Assembly: GCA_016713435.1 (NCBI GenBank)
Contig: JADJPD010000006.1
Coordinates: 496,001-560,000 of the forward strand
Length of the DNA: 64,000 bases
Direction of reading: 5' to 3'
Source: Gemmatimonadota bacterium
GTDB taxonomy: Bacteria > Gemmatimonadota > Gemmatimonadetes > Gemmatimonadales > GWC2-71-9
The notes under the pieces were generated by a model that was given only the letters and a program-made list of their open reading frames with translations, ran no database searches and was not told where the DNA came from. Position numbers and translations under genes: made by a program. Positions within the stretch are counted from its first letter, which is position 1; each line of letters opens with the position of its first letter. Below, in pieces: positions 9,923 through 20,486 of this stretch.

Positions 9923-10141
9923 TCAGGCGCCGCCCCGCAGCATGATGAGCACCGCCACCACGAAGCCCAGCACCACCATGGTCTCCGGGATGGCCACCAT
10001 GATGATGACGGTGGTGGTGAGCTCGGGCTTCTCCGCCAGCGTGGCCGCTCCCGCCGGGCCGATGCGCGACTGCGCCCAGGCGGTGGCCAGTGCCGGCAGC
10101 CCGATGGCGAGCGCCGCGGCGAGTGGGATCCAGAATGACAT
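9923..10141 (-). CDS. atpK: V/A-type ATPase proteolipid subunit K (c-ring), single hairpin
   Basis: 72 residues forming two membrane helices. The second helix carries VAIPETMVVLGFV with the ion-carrying Glu53; the first carries LAIGLPALATAWAQSRIG. A single hairpin with one carboxylate per protomer is the short, synthase-like form, unlike the duplicated eukaryotic V-type c subunit. Ion specificity (H+ or Na+) is not decided by the visible residues. The start ATG has a GGAGG about 8 bases upstream. Confidence 0.93.
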   Translation of the reverse strand: MSFWIPLAAALAIGLPALATAWAQSRIGPAGAATLAEKPELTTTVIIMVAIPETMVVLGFVVAVLIMLRGGA

Positions 10142-10164
10142 GCGGTCCTCCTTGCAGGGCCGGC

Positions 10165-12051
10165 CTACGACGGCTCGGTGCGGGTGGGGGTCCAGTGCCC
10201 GAAGGGGCGGTAGGCCACCCCACCCGGACTGTAGAAATTCCCGAAGAACTCCACGTAGTGGAGGCGGAGCGCGTGGATGGCGGGGCTGAAGACGCCGAGC
10301 GCGAAGTTCACCACGTGGAAGAGCAGCGCGAACACCACGCCCACCACCGCGCTCCCGAACGCGCCCGCCAGCTCGTTGGCCACCACCGCCAGCATCACCG
10401 ACGCCGTGCCGAGCGCCATGATGCGGGCGTAGGAGAGCACCTTGCCCAGGGTGGAGAGGAACTCCACCGGCGCCACGATGCCCTCCAGCACCACGAGGAT
10501 GGGGAAGGCGCCGAGGATGGCGAGGGCGCTCGGCGTGAGGAAGCCGTGCGGCAGCACGTTCACGCTGGCGAGGAGCGCCACCACGGTGAGCACCAGCATG
10601 ATGGCCATCAGCCCGCGCCCGAGGGCCTGGTGACGGTGGGTCTTGAAGGCCGTCGCCGTCCCGATGACGAGCCCGAGCAGCATGTGCACCGCGCCGAGGG
10701 CCACGGCGAGGATGAGGAACGGGATCACCGCCTCCTCGCGGTCGAACCAGAGCGCGTGCAGCCCGAACGCGCGGCGACCCAGGTCGCCGAAGAACTCGCC
10801 GAAGAGGAGCCCGAAGATGAGGCTGAAGATGGCGCACGCCTCGAGGATCTCGGCCACGTTCCGGACCACGGTGCCCTCGGCGCTCCGGCGGCGGAGCATC
10901 ACGCCGAGCACCGTGAGCATGAGCCCGTAGCCGAGGTCGCCGAGGATGAGGCCGAAGAACATGGGGAAGAACACCGCCACGAACGGCGTGGGGTCCATGG
11001 AGCCGTAGGTGGGCAGGGGAAGGAGCGTGATCAGGAGCTCGAAGGGCCGGAACAGACGCGGGTTGCGGAGCACCACCGGCGCCTCCTCGGCGTGCCAGTG
11101 ATCGCGGGCCACCTCCTCCACCACCACGGTGTCGCCGAAGCGGTCGCGGAGGGCGGTGGTGAGGCGCGGGCGGGTCTCGGCGGGCACCCAGCCCTCCAGC
11201 ACGAAGGCGTGGCGGGTGAGCCGGGAGAGGGCCCGGGCGTCGAGGCGGGCCAGCAGGTCGCGGGCGCCGCGGGCGGCGTGGCGGAGCCACGGTTCCTCGC
11301 GGCGGCGGAGCTCGGCGCGGCGGCGCTCGAGCGTGGCGCGCTCGCCGGGAATGGCGCGGAGGCGAGCCTGCATGGCGGGCATGGCCTGCGCCAGGGTCTG
11401 CCCCGCCCACGGGCCCGGCATGGCCACCTCGCTGATGCGGCCCTGGGCCAGCAGCTTCTCCACCTGCGGGGCGGAGTGCTCCGGGACCACGATGAGCACG
11501 GCCGTTTCCTTGTCGGGCAGCGGCTGGGTGCGGAGCTCGAACGCCTTGCCGAGCAGGGCGCCGAGTTGCGCCTCGAGGGCGGGGGCGGCCTCCGCCTGGC
11601 CGGGGCGGAGCAGGATGTGATAGACGCGCCCGGCGGCCCAGCGCGCCTGGCTCCGGAGCAGCGGCTCGAAGGCGCGGAAGATGGCGCCGTAGCGGCGCGA
11701 GCTGGGTGCCTTCCTCGTCCAGCGCGGCCAGCGCGGCGGTGATGTGGGTGGCCTCGCGATGGGCGCGATGCACGCGCCGCGCAAGCGCGCCGAGGGCGGG
11801 TGCCCCCGTGCGCGGCGGCGACGCATTCACGGCGGCGCCGAGAGCCCGAGCGTCTGCTCGGCGCGGTCGGCCAGGCGGGCCAGCCGGCGGCGGAGGCGCA
11901 GCTCGGGCGCCGAGAGGTCCGGCGCCAGGAGCAGCGGCGCCTCTTCCGGCTGGGCGAGGTGCACCAGGCCGACGTCCTGGAGCGTCCGGAGCACCGGCTC
12001 CAGCTGCTCGCGCGGGCCCAGCAGGCGTACCCGCAGCATGGCGACGATCAT
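10165..12051 (-). CDS. atpI: V/A-type ATPase subunit I (a-type membrane subunit), two frameshifts
   Basis: Three reading frames must be joined: residues MIVAMLRVRLLGPREQ... to about 11830, then NASPPRTGAPALGALARRVHRAHREATHITAALAALDEEGTQLA to about 11700, then RYGAIFRAFEPLL to the stop. The joined length (1,887 bases) is a multiple of three and gives about 628 residues, normal for subunit I. The C-terminal half has the multi-helix a-subunit domain with GDLGYGLMLTVLGV, FGLLFGEFFGDLG and SYARIMALGTASVMLAVVANELAG (the essential Arg region). Both shifts lie in GC-rich repeats and cancel, so sequence error is the simplest explanation. The complex needs this subunit for ion passage. Confidence 0.88.
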
Positions 12052-12416
12052 GCGGATCCCTCCCGCCCTGCGAGCAGCCAGTGCAGCAGCTCGCCGGCGA
12101 GGCGCGCGACCCTCGCCTCATCCAGCGCGTCGTAGCGGGCGCAGGCGGCGGCACCCTCGGCCTCGAGGGCGCGGATGCGCTCGGCGGTGGCGGCCTGGGA
12201 CTCGGTGCTGAGCTGCTGGCGGAGGAGGTCGAGCTCGCGGGAGAGGGTCGCGAGCTCCTCGGCGGCGGCGGCGCGGGCGGTGGCGAGCAGGTGCTCGTCC
12301 TCTGCGCGCGCGGCCTCCTGCTCGGCGCTGAGTTGCTGCTCCAGCGCGATGAGGCGGGCGAGGTCGCTGTCCTGGCCTGGCGCCGCCGACGTGTCCTTCC
12401 CATGCGGGGTCGACAT
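12048..12416 (-). CDS. V/A-type ATPase subunit H/G (peripheral-stalk coiled coil)
   Basis: 122 residues, almost entirely one amphipathic Ala/Glu/Leu helix (ALEQQLSAEQEAARAEDEHLL ... LSRELDLLRQQLSTESQAATAERIRALEAEG). This is the small stator partner of subunit E, called AhaH in methanogens. It is the first gene of the operon and its stop overlaps the atpI start (ATGA). The full order H-I-K-E-C-F-A-B-D equals that of the Methanosarcina aha operon. Confidence 0.8.
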   Translation of the reverse strand: MSTPHGKDTSAAPGQDSDLARLIALEQQLSAEQEAARAEDEHLLATARAAAAEELATLSRELDLLRQQLSTESQAATAERIRALEAEGAAACARYDALDEARVARLAGELLHWLLAGREGSA

Positions 12417-12460
12417 CGTCCATTTCCGGCTCGGCCTGTGACAGAAAAGTCGCCACCTGA

Positions 12461-12489
12461 GTGAAAACTCCCGTGAACTGGGCTATAAG
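12461..12489 (+). promoter_or_regulatory. Candidate sigma-70 promoter of the FHA/transglycosylase gene
   Basis: GTGAAA (12461-12466), 17-base spacer, TATAAG (12484-12489). It lies in the 147-base divergent region between the ATPase operon and the FHA gene and points toward the latter. A separate promoter for the ATPase operon was not recognised. Confidence 0.45.
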
Positions 12490-12511
12490 CGACCTTTCAG
12501 GCAGGTCTGGC

Positions 12512-12538
12512 GGAGAGTGCCGCAAAACGGTACTCTCC
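12512..12538. promoter_or_regulatory. Inverted repeat in the ATPase/FHA divergent region
   Basis: GGAGAGTGCCG-CAAAA-CGGTACTCTCC: 11 paired positions (one G-T) with a 5-base loop, 25 bases before the FHA gene start. It could be a 5'-UTR hairpin for that gene or an operator acting on both directions. There is no T-tail, so it is not a terminator. Confidence 0.4.
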
Positions 12539-12563
12539 CTACCTTCATTTCCTCCCCCAATTC

Positions 12564-14105
12564 ATGATCCGGATCAACCACATCCACGGCTCCCAGGCCG
12601 GCACCACGGCCGAGTACGAGAAGCGCTCCCTCCGCGTGGGGACGAGCGGGGACTGTGACGTGCGGTTCGACGCCGACGCCGACCCCGACGTGGGCCGCTA
12701 TCACGCGGCCATCGTGCGCAAGGAGAACGCCTACCACGTGCTGGACCTGGGGCAGGCGGGCGGCATCTACGTGAACGGGGACAAGACCGAGAGCGCGGTG
12801 CTCAAGAGCGGCGACCGCATCCGCTTCGGGAGCATGGAGGGGCCGGAGGTGGAGGTGGCGGTGGTCTTCGACCCCAACTACGACGCGCAGGAAGATGCGC
12901 AGCGGATGGTCGAGACCTTCAAGGGGCGCACCCGCAGCACCTCGGCGCTCCGGGTGGTGGCGGCGGCGGCGGAAAAGGTGGCGGAGGAGCGCGCCCGCGC
13001 GGGCGGCACCAAGAGCCGGCGCACCATGGAGGTGATGGCCGGCGCCATCCAGGACGTCGGCGACCTGATGAAAGCCCAGACGCGGCGCCGCTGGGTGCGG
13101 ATCGTGGGGGTGGTGGGCGGCATCTCGGTGGTGATCATCGCGCTGATGGGCGCGGTGATCTACGCGCAGCAGCGGAAGATCGACACCCTGCTCGACGCCA
13201 AGGGCCGCTTCGACCTGCAGATCGCCGACATCCAGAAGCGGATGGACTCCGAGCGCGATTCCTTCCAGCTGGCGCTGCTCGAACGGCAGCTGCTCGAGGC
13301 CACCGCCAACGCGGAGAAGACCCTCGCCACGCTGGCGCAGACCAGCCGGCAGGCGGCCGCCAAGGCCGAGTCGGAGAGCGGCGACGACCTGGACCGGGAG
13401 ATCCGCAACATCCTGGCGCAAGCCGGGGCGGAGACCTACGCGGTGCCTCCCATCTTCAAGGAGCGGGTGGCGTTCCACATCCAGCAGCTGGTGCGCTCGG
13501 GCCCCACGGCGCGGATCATTTACCGGCGGAAGGAGCGCTACTGGCCGCAGATCACGGCGGAGTTCCGCGCGCTGGAGCTGCCGGAAGTGATGGCCTACGT
13601 GGCCTGGACCGAGTCCCAGTTCGACCCGATGGCCAAGAGCTCGGCCGGGGCGCGCGGGATGTGGCAGATGACCCGGACCACGGCCCAGAGCCTGGGGCTC
13701 CGGGTGGATGGCGCCGTGGACGAGCGCACCGACGTGCCGCGGCAGACGCGGGCGGCGGCCAAGTACATCGCGGGGCTGCTGGCGGAGTTTGGCGAGGAGT
13801 CATTCATGCTGGCCATGGCCAGCTACAACAAGGGCGAGAACGGGGTGCGGCGGGTGCTGCGCAAGGTGGCGCAGACGCCGGGCGGCTTCAAGAAGGCCAA
13901 GCGCGATTTCTGGCACCTCTACCGCCTGAAGCTGCTCCCCGAGGAGACCCGGGAGTACGTGCCGAAGATCATCGCCGCCGCGATCGTGTGCAGCCACCCG
14001 GAGAAGTACGGCCTGACGGGGAGGCCGGCCACGCCTGCCGCCGATTCGGCCCCCGCGCGCCCGGCGACCCCCACCACCCCCGCCGCCCCCCGGCGCCGCA
14101 GCTGA
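12564..14105 (+). CDS. FHA domain - transmembrane - lytic transglycosylase (SLT) fusion
   Basis: 513 residues. Residues 24-95 form an FHA domain (RVGTSGDCDVRF, GRYHAAI with Arg45 and His47, YVNG with Asn71), a phosphothreonine reader. A basic linker leads to one membrane helix at about 180-199 (VGVVGGISVVIIALMGAVIY), then a coiled coil (205-270). The C-terminal domain is a soluble-lytic-transglycosylase fold: AYVAWTESQFDPMAKSSAGARGMWQM, with catalytic Glu350, and MAMASYNKGENGVRR. The cytoplasmic FHA and periplasmic cell-wall lyase suggest peptidoglycan cleavage steered by Ser/Thr kinase signalling; three such kinases are encoded in this window. The Pro/Ala-rich tail is disordered. Confidence 0.88.
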   Translation: MIRINHIHGSQAGTTAEYEKRSLRVGTSGDCDVRFDADADPDVGRYHAAIVRKENAYHVLDLGQAGGIYVNGDKTESAVLKSGDRIRFGSMEGPEVEVAVVFDPNYDAQEDAQRMVETFKGRTRSTSALRVVAAAAEKVAEERARAGGTKSRRTMEVMAGAIQDVGDLMKAQTRRRWVRIVGVVGGISVVIIALMGAVIYAQQRKIDTLLDAKGRFDLQIADIQKRMDSERDSFQLALLERQLLEATANAEKTLATLAQTSRQAAAKAESESGDDLDREIRNILAQAGAETYAVPPIFKERVAFHIQQLVRSGPTARIIYRRKERYWPQITAEFRALELPEVMAYVAWTESQFDPMAKSSAGARGMWQMTRTTAQSLGLRVDGAVDERTDVPRQTRAAAKYIAGLLAEFGEESFMLAMASYNKGENGVRRVLRKVAQTPGGFKKAKRDFWHLYRLKLLPEETREYVPKIIAAAIVCSHPEKYGLTGRPATPAADSAPARPATPTTPAAPRRRS

Positions 14106-14205
14106 CCCTCCCCTGGTGATGCCGGTCGCTTTCCCTCCGGGGGCAGCGACCTCTCTCTCGCCAGCCTTGCGTTTCGATAACAGGACTGTCATCGAAGCCT
14201 GTGAG

Positions 14206-14242
14206 GCCAGTCACTGGCGACTAGTTTGCAGACGTTTAGGAT
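14206..14242 (+). promoter_or_regulatory. Palindrome overlapping a weak promoter of the lipoprotein gene
   Basis: GCCAGTCACTGGC (14206-14218) is a perfect 6-1-6 palindrome. It overlaps a weak -35 (CTGGCG, 14214-14219) placed 17 bases before a -10-like TAGGAT (14237-14242). The rest of the 223-base gap before the lipoprotein gene shows nothing else I recognise. Confidence 0.3.
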
Positions 14243-14328
14243 TTGGCCACCGCGCGCGGATCCCTTCCCGCGCGCCGCGCTGGCCCCGGGATGGGGGGCG
14301 CTCACGGGGATTCACCTGGAGGTACCGG

Positions 14329-15243
14329 ATGCGTGGTCGTCTGCTGTGGGTCGTGCCGCTGGTCGTGGCCATGGGCTGCAACCAGCACAAGGAGGAGCTG
14401 AACCAGGCGCTCGCCGACGCGCAGGCGCTGGCGGCGGAGAAGGACAGCCTGATCACCGAGGTGCTGGAGACGTCGAAGTTCGTCAACTCCATCAACGAGG
14501 AGCTCGCCCGGGCGCGGAGCGCAGTCGTGGCCAACTCGGCCGCCACCGACGCCGGCACGCCCGCCGAGCGGGACCGCGCGGCGCGCACGGCGGCGCTGGA
14601 GCGGGTGCAGGCGCTGGTGGCGCGGCTCAACGAGACCGAGACCCGGCTGGAGCAGAGCACCCAGCGGGCACGCTCGCTGTCCACGCGGAACACCGCCCTG
14701 CTGCGCCAGATCGAGGAGTACAAGACCAGCATCGACAGCCTGCAGGCGAGCGCCCTGCGCACGCAGCAGGAGCTCGAGGCCACCGTCGAGGGCCAGCGGG
14801 TGCAGATCGCCCAGCTGAACCAGGACCTCGACACCGCCCGGGCCCAGAACGAGGTCATGGCCGGCGAGCGGGCCGCCTACATGGACTCGACGGTGCGCCT
14901 CACGGATGCCATGAACAAGGTGTACTACGTGGTGGGCACCGAGGACGAGCTGATCCAGAAGGGCATCGTGGTCAAGGAAGGCAGCAAGTTCCTGTTCTTC
15001 GGTGGCAAGCAGCTGCACCCGGCGCGCAACCTCGACCCGGCGCTCTTCACCGCCGTGGACCGCCGCGCGGCCACCCGGATCGACCTGCCGGACGATCACG
15101 AGTACAAGATCGTCTCGCGCCAGCCGATCTCCGTCCTGGACAGCACCACCGTCCGCGACGGCAAGATCCAGAAGGAGGTCCTGATCACGGACCCGAACGC
15201 CTTCTGGGCCGGCAACCAGTACCTGATCCTGGTCAGCAACTAA
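14329..15243 (+). CDS. Coiled-coil lipoprotein of unknown function
   Basis: 304 residues. The start was chosen at the ATG preceded by GGAGG (14318-14322), because it gives a clean lipoprotein signal (LLWVVPLVVAMGC, lipidated Cys at about residue 17). Heptad-rich helices run from residue 20 to 195 (ELNQALADAQALAAEKDSL; RLEQSTQRARSLSTRNTALLRQIEEY). The C-terminal 100 residues look globular (YVVGTEDELIQKGIVVKEGSKFLFFGGKQL; IDLPDDHEYKIVSRQPISVLDS). The general plan resembles periplasmic proteins that bridge membrane and wall, but I do not recognise a family. A strong terminator follows, so it is probably monocistronic. Confidence 0.8.
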   Translation: MRGRLLWVVPLVVAMGCNQHKEELNQALADAQALAAEKDSLITEVLETSKFVNSINEELARARSAVVANSAATDAGTPAERDRAARTAALERVQALVARLNETETRLEQSTQRARSLSTRNTALLRQIEEYKTSIDSLQASALRTQQELEATVEGQRVQIAQLNQDLDTARAQNEVMAGERAAYMDSTVRLTDAMNKVYYVVGTEDELIQKGIVVKEGSKFLFFGGKQLHPARNLDPALFTAVDRRAATRIDLPDDHEYKIVSRQPISVLDSTTVRDGKIQKEVLITDPNAFWAGNQYLILVSN

Positions 15244-15265
15244 GCGCTCGCGGACGTCGTCCCCA

Positions 15266-15303
15266 CGCCCCGCCGGGTCTTCCCGGCGGGGCGCTGGCTT
15301 TTT
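15266..15303 (+). terminator. Intrinsic terminator after the lipoprotein gene
   Basis: Perfect 12-bp stem (15266-15277 with 15282-15293), loop TCTT, then CTGGCTTTTT. It isolates the following copper genes from the lipoprotein transcript. Confidence 0.85.
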
Positions 15304-15338
15304 GGGGGGCGGGCCGCGGGAACTCGGCCGGGTGGCGC

Positions 15339-15367
15339 TGGCTACGGATAGGGGTAGGGGGTATGTT
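15339..15367 (+). promoter_or_regulatory. copZ promoter with candidate CsoR operator in its spacer
   Basis: A -35-like TGGCTA (15339-15344) and -10-like TATGTT (15362-15367) are 17 bases apart. Between and overlapping them lies ATA-GGGGTAGGGGG-TAT (15348-15364): a G-tract flanked by inverted ATA/TAT ends, the general form of CsoR/RcnR-family sites. A second short palindrome, GGACAG-TGGG-CTGTCC (15368-15383), follows. csoR is the last gene of the same cluster, so copper-responsive autoregulation is the natural reading. Confidence 0.45.
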
Positions 15368-15411
15368 GGACAGTGGGCTGTCCGGAAAGCAACCAGGCTT
15401 GGGAGCAGATC

Positions 15412-15618
15412 ATGGAAGCGCTGAACCTCAGCATCGGCGGGATGTCGTGCGGGCACTGCGTCAAGGCGGTGGACCAGGCCCTGAAGGCCGTGCCGGGCGT
15501 GGAGGTGCAGGAAGTGAAGGTGGGCGGGGCACGCGTGCAGTACGACCCGGCCCGGACCACGCCGTCCGCCATCGCGGGCGCGGTGACGGAGGCGGGCTAC
15601 GAGGCGCAGCCGGCCTGA
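15412..15618 (+). CDS. copZ: CopZ-like copper chaperone (HMA domain)
   Basis: 68 residues from ATG 15412. One ferredoxin-like heavy-metal-associated domain with the metal site GGMSCGHC (Cys13, Cys16) and the typical ending RTTPSAIAGAVTEAGYEA. It shuttles Cu(I) to the P-type ATPase encoded downstream. An in-frame start 39 bases earlier would add residues unlike the family, so the shorter form is preferred. Confidence 0.93.
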   Translation: MEALNLSIGGMSCGHCVKAVDQALKAVPGVEVQEVKVGGARVQYDPARTTPSAIAGAVTEAGYEAQPA

Positions 15619-15628
15619 GGAGGCAGGG

Positions 15629-15920
15629 ATGCGGCTCGACCACTGGCTGGTGATCGCGGGCGGGGTCGCCGCCATCGCGTGGGTGAACTGGTACTTCTTC
15701 CTGGCGGGGCGGCGCCGCCCGGCCGCCGCCCGGGGGTCCGGGCACCATCCTGGTCAGGTGACCACCGCCGGCCGCGGGCCGGCGAGCAGCGCTTCGCGGG
15801 CCGGAGATCCCGGTGGGGGGGTGTTCCCTGCGCCGCCTGCCAGCCGCAGCGGCCACGAAGGCGCCCCGGGCCGGCGCGAGTTCACCTGCGGCATGGCATG
15901 CTCCGCGGCGCGATCGTCCG

Positions 15921-15924
<4 letters not shown>
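15629..15924 (+). pseudogene. Cupredoxin-domain membrane protein, scrambled
   Basis: After a GAGGAGG ribosome site the frame opens with MRLDHWLVIAGGVAAIAWVNWYFFLAG, an N-terminal membrane anchor. It ends with FTCGM, then in another frame MLRGAIVR and stop; FTCGMxMLRG is the C-terminal copper-binding loop of small bacterial cupredoxin-1 proteins that accompany CopZ/CopA. The middle 50 codons match no frame consistently. One other frame gives RRLPAAAATKAP, which resembles the expected strand before the loop. At least two indels are needed, and the segment abuts the 59-G run, so poor sequence quality is likely. Its stop overlaps the presumed copA ATG (ATGA). Confidence 0.55.
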
Positions 15925-18220
<2,296 letters not shown>

Positions 18221-18230
18221 GGGGGCCCCG

Positions 18231-18572
18231 ATGGGAGTGACGAAGGACGGCCGCGGCTGCGGCTGCGAGGTGGACGCGGGCGGCCGGAAGGCCGTCGGGG
18301 TGGACCCCGACATCAAGGTGCGGAACCTGAACCGGCTCAAGCGCATCGAGGGGCAGGTGCGCGGGCTCCAGAAGATGGTGGAGGAAGAGCGCTACTGCGC
18401 CGACATCCTGACGCAGGTCTCGTCGGTGCAGGAGGCGCTCCGCTCGGTGGGGCGGGAACTGCTGCGCAACCACCTCAAGCACTGCGCCTCGAGCGCCATC
18501 CGGGCCGGGGACGAGGCGGCGGACGCGATGTACGATGAACTGGTGGAGCTGATGTACCGGCACGCGCGGTAG
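18231..18572 (+). CDS. csoR: CsoR-type copper-sensing repressor
   Basis: 113 residues of the DUF156/CsoR-FrmR all-helical family. The Cu(I) ligands are present with the exact spacing of CsoR: Cys56 (RYCADIL), His81 and Cys85 (RNHLKHC). The DNA-contact helix region NLNRLKRIEGQVRGLQKMV is intact. The N-terminus is extended by about 25 residues with an extra GCGCE pair, unusual but without known role. Ten bases after copA; it probably represses the copZ-copA transcript and its own. Confidence 0.92.
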   Translation: MGVTKDGRGCGCEVDAGGRKAVGVDPDIKVRNLNRLKRIEGQVRGLQKMVEEERYCADILTQVSSVQEALRSVGRELLRNHLKHCASSAIRAGDEAADAMYDELVELMYRHAR

Positions 18573-18636
18573 GCTCGGCAGGCGTCGCCGCGGGTGTGCC
18601 GCGGCGCCGCAGCTGCGGGGGAAGCGTGGCTGGGTG

Positions 18637-18668
18637 ACGGCCCGCCGGAAGGCGGGCCGTTGCCTTTC
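18637..18668 (+). terminator. Terminator after csoR
   Basis: ACGGCCCGCC-GGAA-GGCGGGCCGT stem (18637-18660) followed by TGCCTTTC. It closes the copper operon before the NirK-like gene. Confidence 0.7.
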
Positions 18669-18801
18669 GTGGCGGCTCGGACGACCGACAGCTTCATGCG
18701 GCGGCTGGCGCGTTCCCGCCATGGCCGGGAATCGCCGCGCTGTCCGGGGGCGCGGCTGCGGCCTAGGTTGGCTGCTGCTTCCCCTCCCCCGGGGACATGT
18801 C

Positions 18802-19857
18802 ATGCGTGGTGTCCTGTCGCCTGCCGCCGTGCTGGTGCTCCTGGCTGCCTGTGAGCGCCCCTCCTCAACCGCCGCCGATCCGGCCCGATCCCGGAGCCAG
18901 CGGGCGGCCCCCGGCGACACGGCCAAGATGCCGGAGGCCAAGGCGCCGCCGGCGCCGATGTCGCACGGGGAGGCGGCGGTGGGGATGCCGTCCGCGCCGG
19001 TGGAGCGGGGGGCGGAGGCGCCGCCGCGGTCCACCACCAAGGTGCACCGGATCCGGCTCGAGACCCTCCACGCCCGGCACGCCGTGGCGCCCGGCGTGAC
19101 GTATGACGCGTGGACCTTCGGCGGGCAGGTGCCAGGCCCCACCTACCGGGTCACGGTGGGCGACAGCGTGGACTTCACCATCGTGAACAAGGCACTGATG
19201 CCGCACTCGATGGACTTCCACGCCGCCGAGATCGCGCCGAGCCGGGCGTACGTGAACGTGATGCCGAACGACTCGCTGCACTTCGGGTTCCGGGCGCGGA
19301 CGCCAGGGGTGTTCATGTATCACTGCGGCACCGCGCCGGTGGCGGCGCACATCGCCAACGGCATGTACGGGGCGCTGGTGGTGGACCCGGTGACGCCGCG
19401 GCCGAAGGCACGGGAGTTCGTGCTGGTGCAGAGCGAGTTCTACCTGGGGCCCAAGACCGGGGCGGACTCGGTGCAGTCGCTCGACTGGCAGCGGATGCTC
19501 GACCTCGCCCCCGACTACGTGACCTTCAACGGCGTGGCGAGCCAGTACGCCACCCATCCGCTGCAGGTGGACGTGGGGGAGCCGGTGCGCTTCTACGTGG
19601 TCAATGCCGGACCCAACCGCGTCTCGTCGTTCCACGTGGTGGGCGCGGTGTTCGACCGGGTGTACCTGGACGGGTTCGGGACGCCGCTGCGCGGGGTGCA
19701 GACCTTCGAGGTGCCGGTGGGCGGGGGGATGATCTTCGACGTGCGGCTGGCCGAGGAGGGGATCTACCCGTTCGTGTCGCACGCCTTCGCGGATGCCACG
19801 AAGGGGGCGGTGGGGATGCTCCGGGCGGGGAACCCGTCCGGCGGCATGAGCCACTAA
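18802..19857 (+). CDS. NirK-like two-domain copper protein (putative nitrite reductase), lipoprotein
   Basis: 351 residues, lipoprotein signal VLLAAC (Cys17), then a Pro/Met-rich linker. Two cupredoxin domains follow. Every ligand of copper nitrite reductase can be placed: type-1 Cu His135, Cys175, His183 and Met188; type-2 Cu His140, His174 and His327; catalytic Asp138 (HSMDFH) and His278 (SSFHVVG). The YHCGTAPVAAHIANGMYG loop is typical of the NirK group found outside Proteobacteria. It would reduce nitrite to NO at the outer face of a membrane. No nitrate, NO or N2O genes are nearby; the copper-homeostasis operon next door may secure its cofactor. A lesser possibility is another multicopper oxidase activity. 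Confidence 0.82.
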   Translation: MRGVLSPAAVLVLLAACERPSSTAADPARSRSQRAAPGDTAKMPEAKAPPAPMSHGEAAVGMPSAPVERGAEAPPRSTTKVHRIRLETLHARHAVAPGVTYDAWTFGGQVPGPTYRVTVGDSVDFTIVNKALMPHSMDFHAAEIAPSRAYVNVMPNDSLHFGFRARTPGVFMYHCGTAPVAAHIANGMYGALVVDPVTPRPKAREFVLVQSEFYLGPKTGADSVQSLDWQRMLDLAPDYVTFNGVASQYATHPLQVDVGEPVRFYVVNAGPNRVSSFHVVGAVFDRVYLDGFGTPLRGVQTFEVPVGGGMIFDVRLAEEGIYPFVSHAFADATKGAVGMLRAGNPSGGMSH

Positions 19858-20477
19858 TCGGCGAGGCCCACGCGGCGGCGGGCGTAGGTGGGGGAGGCGA
19901 GCTCGCCGAGCATGAAGCTGGCGACGTCGTCGAGCGAGATGCGGCGACCGCCGTCCGGCATCAGGTCCGGGAGCGCGCGGTAGCGGTCGGTGCGGGGGCC
20001 GGGGACCAGGTCGGGGGTGCAGGCGAGGGTCCAGTCGAGCGTGCTGGCGCGGAGGACGTCCCAGGCGGCCTGGTGCTCCAGGTTGCCGGGCTTGAAGATC
20101 GCCGGGAAGGTGGGGCGATCCGCGCGCAGCCCGCCTTCCGGCGCGTCGAGGATCCCGCCGCCGGCGATGGCGATGATGCGCCGGATGCCGCGCGCCTCCA
20201 TGGCGGCCACGATGTGCCGCATGCCCTCGGAGCGCGCGGTGCCGCCCGAGCCGAGCGGTTTGCCGAGGGCGCTCAGCACGGCGTCCGCGCCCTCGAGGGT
20301 GCGGTCCACGGCGGCGGGGTCGAGCACGTCGCCCGGGACCACCGTGCAGCGGGGGGCAAGCGCCCCGAGCCGGGCGGGATCCCGCGCCAGCGCGGTGATG
20401 GCGTGCCCCTCCGCCAGCGCCAGGGCGATGATGCGCTGCCCCGTGCGTCCGCTCCCGCCGAAGACCGCGATCCGCAT
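19854..20477 (-). CDS. NmrA-like atypical SDR (NAD(P)-binding) protein
   Basis: 207 residues. The Rossmann motif is at the very N-terminus (MRIAVFGGSGRTGQRII), followed by a typical atypical-SDR layout (VVPGDVLDP, GADAVLSALG, RRIIAIAGGGI) and no Tyr-x3-Lys active site. Such proteins act as redox sensors or as reductases/epimerases; the substrate is unknown. It is the second gene after DoxX (9 bases apart) under the ECF-type promoter. Its stop overlaps the NirK-like stop by four bases, tail to tail. Confidence 0.82.
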   Translation of the reverse strand: MRIAVFGGSGRTGQRIIALALAEGHAITALARDPARLGALAPRCTVVPGDVLDPAAVDRTLEGADAVLSALGKPLGSGGTARSEGMRHIVAAMEARGIRRIIAIAGGGILDAPEGGLRADRPTFPAIFKPGNLEHQAAWDVLRASTLDWTLACTPDLVPGPRTDRYRALPDLMPDGGRRISLDDVASFMLGELASPTYARRRVGLAD

Positions 20478-20486
20478 TCCCGCCTC

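Noticed and set aside
15318..15346. GGAACT upstream of copZ as an ECF-type promoter
   Set aside because: The bases 16 downstream read GCTA, not CGTT, and a better promoter with a CsoR-like site lies next to copZ.
19829..19857. GGAACC near the end of the NirK-like gene as promoter
   Set aside because: It is inside coding sequence and no CGTT-like box follows at 15-17 bases.
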